Source: Fidelibacterota bacterium (GTDB lineage Bacteria; Fidelibacterota; UBA2242; JAFGTP01). Taken from it: a stretch of DNA of 58,054 bases. The position numbers were made by a program, and so were the translations under genes. Below, piece by piece: positions 53,933 to 58,054 of the stretch. The notes under the pieces were generated by a model. It had not been told where the DNA came from and searched no databases. It worked only from the letters and a program-made list of their open reading frames with translations. How positions within the stretch are numbered: the stretch's first letter is position 1; every line of letters begins with the position of its first letter. The DNA is taken from assembly GCA_016934035.1 (NCBI GenBank), contig JAFGTP010000052.1, positions 1 to 58,054 of the forward strand, written 5' to 3'.

Positions 53933-54285
53933 CGGTTTAGGGAATTGATAAGGCCTTGGAGCATTTTTGATATACTCCTGATTTCCGATATTATTTCCAA
54001 TTTATCAGTATCAGTTATATAACCAATCTTATAAGAAATATAAATCTGTGTTAAAAGTTCTGCTGCTGAACCTTTTGAATAACATAAAAAACGGATAAAA
54101 TCCTTTTTACTTCCTCTTTCAGAACCTTCTGCTATATTAGAAGGAATTGAAACTGATGATCTTAGCACCTGATCTTTTAAACCAAAATATTTACAATTAT
54201 CAAATAATTTAAATATAGATACAGATAATTGACAAGATTTTTGCCACACCTCAAGTTTCTCAAAATTTCCAACATCTTTATTCAT
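53905..54285 (-). CDS. Four-helix-bundle protein (23S rRNA intervening-sequence/Avd-like family)
   Basis: A 126-residue helical protein matching the IVP/S23 four-helix-bundle family. It opens with FEKLEVWQKSCQLSVSIFKL, followed by the strongly conserved LRSSVSIPSNIAEGSERGS, FLCYSKGSAAELLTQIYISYKIGYI and SEIRSISKMLQGLINSL. Related proteins are encoded in 23S rRNA intervening sequences and, as Avd, in diversity-generating retroelements; members bind nucleic acid. No reverse transcriptase or rRNA is nearby. ATG 54285 is chosen because GGAG lies six bases upstream. The last codons (PITDNR and stop) are read from the heptamer repeats. The gene interrupts an efflux operon between adaptor and pump and is enclosed by inverted heptamer arrays. 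Confidence 0.9.
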   Translation of the reverse strand: MNKDVGNFEKLEVWQKSCQLSVSIFKLFDNCKYFGLKDQVLRSSVSIPSNIAEGSERGSKKDFIRFLCYSKGSAAELLTQIYISYKIGYITDTDKLEIISEIRSISKMLQGLINSLNRQQPITDNR

Positions 54286-54304
54286 GAACATCTCCAATCA
54301 AAAT

Positions 54305-54360
54305 CCGATAACCTTCAACCGATAACCTTCAACCGATAACTGATAACATAAATCCGATAA
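54305..54360. repeat. Heptanucleotide array CCGATAA, right flank of the four-helix-bundle gene
   Basis: Eight heptamer slots in strict register: CCGATAA, CCTTCAA, CCGATAA, CCTTCAA, CCGATAA, CTGATAA, CATAAAT, CCGATAA. CCGATAA is the reverse complement of the left-flank unit, so the two arrays are inverted relative to each other. The array ends one base from the adaptor gene's stop codon. Confidence 0.95.
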
Positions 54361-54361
54361 C

Positions 54362-55471
54362 CTAATAACATTTAACTCTCACATTATGCGCCAACGAATA
54401 ATGTCCACCAATAATCACAGTGTCTCCTGCTTCGATCCCTTTAGTAATTTCCAAAAATTGATCATTCCCAAATCCAAGGTCAACATAGCACCATTTGGCA
54501 ATACCATCTTTTACTACAAAAACAAGGTTCCGATCATTCCTGTTGAGTAAAGCAGAACGAGGAACATAGAGCCTGTCTTCATATATATTTTTTTCTATTT
54601 TAACCTGAATATGCTGCCCATCTTTATAAACATTTCCTGGATTGTCAACATAAGCAATTGCAGTTCCGGTATGTTTATCTTCATCAATTCGAGGCAGAAG
54701 AGATTCAATGGTAGTTGTTTGATTACCATCATTGAGCAAATGGATTTTTGTACCAGGTTCTATATCGCGAATATCCTCTTCAAGTAGTTCCACTTTGATC
54801 GACATTTTTGATAAATTGGTGATCTCACATAATTTACTACCTGCAGAGATATATGCTCTTGGATATATCTCTAAATCTGATATGATTCCATCGAAAGGAG
54901 CCGTAACAATACAATTTTTTAATTGCTGCTCATATTCTTTAACCTGGTTATAATTTGTCTGAATACTAAGTCGTGATAACATTACAGTGATATTTGAAGA
55001 TTCTGGTTTTGGATATGGTGGAACAGAATTTTCTTTTTCTGCTACTTCCATTTGATATTCATACCAGGACTGATAAACATCTTCCTTTTGTGATTGTAAT
55101 TCTAATACTAATTGGTATAATGCTTTTATAAAGTCACTTCTTGCCTTAATTAAATTGTTTCGGATGATACTTTTATCCAAAAATAGAATTGTATCACCTT
55201 CAGATACTTGCTGTCCTTCAGTTACATATATTTTTTTAATATATGAACTCACAAAAGAAGTAATCTCTCCCTTTTGAGAAGATTCCATAATACCAGCAGT
55301 TTCAATGTATTCTTGAAGGACACCTTTTCTGGCAATATCTATATCTACAGTGACACCATTACTTTTTGGTTTGGGCTGGTCTTTGTTTTCGGTATTATCG
55401 TTCTTATCACATTTTATGATTATGATTGATATAAAATATAATAACATGATAAATCCAATATGATTTTTCAT
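54362..55471 (-). CDS. Membrane fusion (adaptor) lipoprotein of RND efflux system
   Basis: A 369-residue periplasmic adaptor. The N-terminus is a lipoprotein signal ending IIIIKC. The lipoyl half-motifs flank a long helical hairpin (SSYIKKIYVTEGQQVSEGDTILFLDKS and ITNLSKMSIKVELLEEDI with NCIVTAPFDGIISDLEIYPRAYISAGSKL in part). A beta-barrel and membrane-proximal domain follow (GTAIAYVDNPGNVYKDGQHIQVKI, VPRSALLNRNDRNLVFVVKDG, GIEAGDTVIIGGHYSL). It links the RND pump to a TolC-like channel, which is not encoded here. It is the first gene of the efflux operon and is separated from the pumps by the heptamer-flanked cassette. An operator-like palindrome lies upstream. Confidence 0.9.
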   Translation of the reverse strand: MKNHIGFIMLLYFISIIIIKCDKNDNTENKDQPKPKSNGVTVDIDIARKGVLQEYIETAGIMESSQKGEITSFVSSYIKKIYVTEGQQVSEGDTILFLDKSIIRNNLIKARSDFIKALYQLVLELQSQKEDVYQSWYEYQMEVAEKENSVPPYPKPESSNITVMLSRLSIQTNYNQVKEYEQQLKNCIVTAPFDGIISDLEIYPRAYISAGSKLCEITNLSKMSIKVELLEEDIRDIEPGTKIHLLNDGNQTTTIESLLPRIDEDKHTGTAIAYVDNPGNVYKDGQHIQVKIEKNIYEDRLYVPRSALLNRNDRNLVFVVKDGIAKWCYVDLGFGNDQFLEITKGIEAGDTVIIGGHYSLAHNVRVKCY

Positions 55472-55490
55472 AATATCCCTGTATTTTTGC

Positions 55491-55508
55491 TTTGATCAAA
55501 CTAGTTTG
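55491..55508. promoter_or_regulatory. Overlapping palindromes upstream of the efflux operon
   Basis: TTTGATCAAA (55491-55500) and CAAACTAGTTTG (55497-55508) are both perfect palindromes and share four bases. On the minus strand a TTG, a 20-base spacer and TAGTTTG form a weak FCB-like promoter that overlaps the second palindrome. The whole lies 20-37 bases before the adaptor ATG. This is a plausible repressor site for the pump operon; the regulator is not known. Confidence 0.45.
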
Positions 55509-55597
55509 TTATGATTTATTTTACAAGTAGAATTATAAAAAAAATAAAATTCAGTTGTAATTTGACTTGATTAATTACCTGCAAAACTCAATAACTT

Positions 55598-57379
55598 TTA
55601 CCTTATACTTTCATAAAAATCTTCTGATAAACTTATAAAGTCTAATAGATGACTATTATTTGGAAGTTCACGATAATCAATTTTTATATGAATTTTTTTA
55701 ACTTGTTTTTTCCAATTTCTAACATCTTCTATTGGTGCAAGATCATCTTTTATACCATTTCTCACAAAAAATTCTATATCTGGATATATATTTTTTAAAT
55801 AATGCAGAGCAATATTCCAGTTGTCCAGATCTTTTCCAGGTGAAATACACATACCACAGAAATACTTAATTTTGAAATCCATGTTACACATTATATCAAA
55901 TGTTATTCTCATTCCACTGCTGCCAGTCCAGAATATCACTTTTGATTCGTCAAATTTCCAATATTTTTTTATTTGATTAAAAATAATTGGTACTTCTTCA
56001 GCTGCCAGATTCTGAAAGTTTTCAGTTCCTCTTCCAAAAGGTTTAACAAAAATAGTGTTGTATTGATTACTTAAACGTGACCAATTGGCCATATAGTAAT
56101 GACTTTGACCAATACCAGGTAAAAATCCACAGGTTTTAGATTCCCTTTTATAGGGGATTTTTATAGTTAATGAAGGAAGTGCCTCATTGTTTATGTATTT
56201 ATTTGGAATATGCAATCTATATATTTGAATACTACTATCTGTAGGAGATCGATATCCAATTATTTTTGGACCTGGGAAATTTATCCAGTAATTCTCTGGG
56301 AAATTCATTGTTAGATAAAGATCATAAAGAATTTGAGTTTGCATTCTAGTAGAATATTCTCTTTCACATCGCTCTTCAATCTCTGATAGACCAAATACAA
56401 TACCTACAGCCACTTTTCTTGCTAAATATATAGGATCAGAATTTTGTGAATCTGTATAGTACAAATTATCTAAATAGTGTAGAACTTTACTTTCTGAAAA
56501 AACGGGTAAGAGTTCCTGATAAATATCTTTGTTATTTTTTAATCTGCTGACTTTAAGAATAAATTCTTTTTCACTTGATTCAGGAATTTTAATCTTTTCA
56601 GGCAATTGAGGAAAGTCGTCAATCTTTAATGGACTTTTAAAATCCACATCTGATAATTCATACCATGCAAATTGTACTGTATCTAATTGGGTAAACTCAG
56701 ACAATGTCTTCTGCTGAATTTGCTTTCTTTTTTTTATGTATATATAATTTGTAGTATCAGGTATAATATGGGACTCAAGAACATCTGCATATATTCTATT
56801 TTTTATTTTTTTTAGTTCTTTTTTTGAATAACTATATAATCTATGAAATTCCCAAGCTCCATTACCATTTTCAATTTTATATAAAACTATATTTTTGCCT
56901 TTCTTAAAATTTACTTGAATGATGTCATCATCAGGAGTTAGACCACGACCTTTTAAAACTGTAGTGATAGAATCCCCATTCACCCATAAAGAAAATCCAT
57001 CATCACTGCCTATGGAAATCATATTTTTTTTATCTTTAGGAGAATTAACTATATCAATTACATGAACAACTTTATTGTCACAACTGTCAAAATATTCTTT
57101 AAAATTTAGGTAGGGAGTATACTGTTCAATTTTTTGCCAATCTAATCCTGTTTTCTTTTTTAATATCTCTAAATCATCAAAATCTGAAATATTTAAACTA
57201 TTATGAGAAAAATTTTGATTTACAAAACCTATGCAATCTTGATCATGGATATTTTCCATAATTTCTCTATTTTGAATTGGAGATGAAATAAATGTAGAAA
57301 TATTGTAGATTTTATTAAATTTTGAACAATACGAAAATAACAATAAAACTAAAATTATAACTATTTTTTTCATTTTCAT
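55598..57379 (-). CDS. Lipoprotein with C-terminal alpha/beta-hydrolase-like domain
   Basis: A 593-residue, very AT-rich gene product with lipobox LLLFSYC. Residues about 105-190 look like a small beta-sandwich (SIGSDDGFSLWVNGDSI ... NIVLYKIENGNGAWEF), a pattern seen in domains appended to secreted hydrolases. From about 400 it resembles a prolyl-oligopeptidase/esterase-like alpha/beta hydrolase: SLTIKIPYKR, FVKPFGRGTENF, IFWTGSSGMR as a non-standard nucleophile elbow, GIKDDLAP (acid) and NNSHLLDF (histidine). The elbow reads GSSGM rather than GxSxG, so activity is uncertain. The start may be ATG 57379 or ATG 57373, both after AGGA. Function unknown. It is not in tight linkage with its neighbours. 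Confidence 0.55.
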   Translation of the reverse strand: MKMKKIVIILVLLLFSYCSKFNKIYNISTFISSPIQNREIMENIHDQDCIGFVNQNFSHNSLNISDFDDLEILKKKTGLDWQKIEQYTPYLNFKEYFDSCDNKVVHVIDIVNSPKDKKNMISIGSDDGFSLWVNGDSITTVLKGRGLTPDDDIIQVNFKKGKNIVLYKIENGNGAWEFHRLYSYSKKELKKIKNRIYADVLESHIIPDTTNYIYIKKRKQIQQKTLSEFTQLDTVQFAWYELSDVDFKSPLKIDDFPQLPEKIKIPESSEKEFILKVSRLKNNKDIYQELLPVFSESKVLHYLDNLYYTDSQNSDPIYLARKVAVGIVFGLSEIEERCEREYSTRMQTQILYDLYLTMNFPENYWINFPGPKIIGYRSPTDSSIQIYRLHIPNKYINNEALPSLTIKIPYKRESKTCGFLPGIGQSHYYMANWSRLSNQYNTIFVKPFGRGTENFQNLAAEEVPIIFNQIKKYWKFDESKVIFWTGSSGMRITFDIMCNMDFKIKYFCGMCISPGKDLDNWNIALHYLKNIYPDIEFFVRNGIKDDLAPIEDVRNWKKQVKKIHIKIDYRELPNNSHLLDFISLSEDFYESIR

Positions 57380-57499
57380 TCCTATTATATGGTTAATAAT
57401 TTAAAATTTTTATCTTCCTGTGATAATAGTACTGTACCAGTTTATAATTAGAAGTAGAATCAATTTTTTAACAAATTTAAAACAAATTAAAGAGCGGTG

Positions 57500-58054
57500 T
57501 TATTTTATATTTTGCTGAATAAATAAATTAATAGTGTTATAAAACTCAGATCTCTTTGAATCATTTCCAACTTCAGAGAAATATGTGTTTATAACATTTT
57601 TTTTAGAATCTAACAATAAAACTGTTGTTGCTTTTTTTGCAAAAGTATAGTTGTTTTCTATGGTTTTATAAACTGAAATCTTAGGTTTAAAATGTGATAT
57701 GAATCTAAATATATCAGATTCATTTTTGTCTATTGAGACTGCTACTACTTGAATATTATTATTTAACTTTTTTATTTTTTCCCATTCAGCTAACTCTTTA
57801 AATATACAATTACCACAGGTGTGTATAGAAAAAAAACCTACTAAGTATAGTTTTTTATTTAATTCAATATTAGTATTTCTATTATGAACTAATTCTAAAT
57901 TTGAAAAATTTATTTTTTGACCTATTAAAGTATCTAATTGCTCATCAATCATATTAATATTAAGATGTCCTAAATCATTAGTTTGATTTTGTGAAAAATA
58001 TTTATACTTATGAAATAGATTTACTATTATCATGATTATAGAAAAAGAAAGTAA
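57500..58054 (-). CDS. Thioredoxin-like protein, N-terminus cut by window edge
   Basis: At least 177 residues, and the frame stays open to the window end through hydrophobic codons (LLSFSIIMIIVNLF), so the true start is probably outside and this stretch is a membrane anchor or signal. The core is a thioredoxin fold of the redoxin/TlpA type: LVGFFSIHTCGNCIFKELAEW with a CxxC pair (C73 and C76 counted from the internal Met at 58033), VVAVSIDKNESDI, and TTVLLLDSKKNVI. The usual cis-Pro position appears to be Thr-Thr here. It probably acts as an extracytoplasmic thiol-disulfide or peroxide-handling protein. Very AT-rich, like the following gene. Confidence 0.7.
   Translation of the reverse strand, partial: LLSFSIIMIIVNLFHKYKYFSQNQTNDLGHLNINMIDEQLDTLIGQKINFSNLELVHNRNTNIELNKKLYLVGFFSIHTCGNCIFKELAEWEKIKKLNNNIQVVAVSIDKNESDIFRFISHFKPKISVYKTIENNYTFAKKATTVLLLDSKKNVINTYFSEVGNDSKRSEFYNTINLFIQQNIK

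Noticed and set aside
53877..54360. Diversity-generating retroelement or CRISPR array
   Set aside because: The four-helix-bundle protein resembles Avd, but there is no reverse transcriptase, template repeat or variable repeat nearby. The repeats are 7-base tandem units without spacers.

Overview
The window looks like chromosome from an AT-rich, Gram-negative member of the FCB superphylum. The reasons are a PorX-type regulator (receiver plus PglZ domain), a secreted glycoside hydrolase with a C-terminal type IX secretion (T9SS) sorting domain containing the SQNYPNPFN motif, many lipoproteins, outer-membrane-type proteins, and some TAnnTTTG-like promoter boxes. The lineage cannot be fixed from the sequence alone. 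Marinimicrobia, Calditrichota, KSB1-like groups or a deep Bacteroidota relative are all possible.

Layout. (1) 95-1627: a lone YiiX-like papain-fold hydrolase on the minus strand. (2) 1883-15290, plus strand: a long housekeeping run, porX-tsaE-tsaB-accD-surE-guaA-ligand-binding protein, then yqeY-cvpA-mutS2-dnaG, closed by a bidirectional terminator. (3) 15339-32629: accessory and envelope genes. These are a GIxNxxxxVxGxQ-type surface-repeat protein, a radical SAM enzyme, a T9SS GH18 protein, an ArsB/NhaD permease paired with an EIIA-CBS protein, a Tat/lipoprotein sulfatase, a decayed SRPBCC gene, a DUF3137-LemA pair, a DUF486 membrane protein, a GH140-like glycosidase and a 1175-residue multidomain lipoprotein. 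(4) 32836-44997, minus strand: a tightly packed set, SRP RNA-dnaX-ybaB-recR-pgsA-pgpA-cinA-thpR-recA-recX-hybrid kinase-tadA-degenerate EEP protein-ALDH7. (5) 45220-47406: a FecR/TSP3 outer-membrane-type protein. (6) 47516-58054, minus strand: an RND efflux operon (membrane fusion protein and two pumps) interrupted by a four-helix-bundle gene enclosed by inverted heptanucleotide arrays, preceded by an AT-rich lipoprotein hydrolase and a thioredoxin-like protein cut by the window edge.

The most notable signal is the cassette at 53877-54360. A four-helix-bundle (23S rRNA intervening-sequence/Avd-like) gene sits between the adaptor and pump genes. TTATCGG heptamers lie on one side and their reverse complement CCGATAA on the other, so the transcript could fold into a long stem enclosing the gene. 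The array also supplies the gene's last codons and stop codon. Second is an A10 run in dnaX (43733-43742), just after the ATPase/domain III region, where a shift into either alternative frame stops translation within a few codons. This is the architecture expected for making gamma from tau by slippage. Third, an SRP RNA lies directly upstream of dnaX. An EEP-fold protein has lost several catalytic residues, and an SRPBCC gene carries both a homopolymer frameshift and an internal deletion.

No tRNA, rRNA, CRISPR array, transposase, integrase or recognisable defence system was seen. All functional statements are read from the translated sequence and family knowledge; no search was run.
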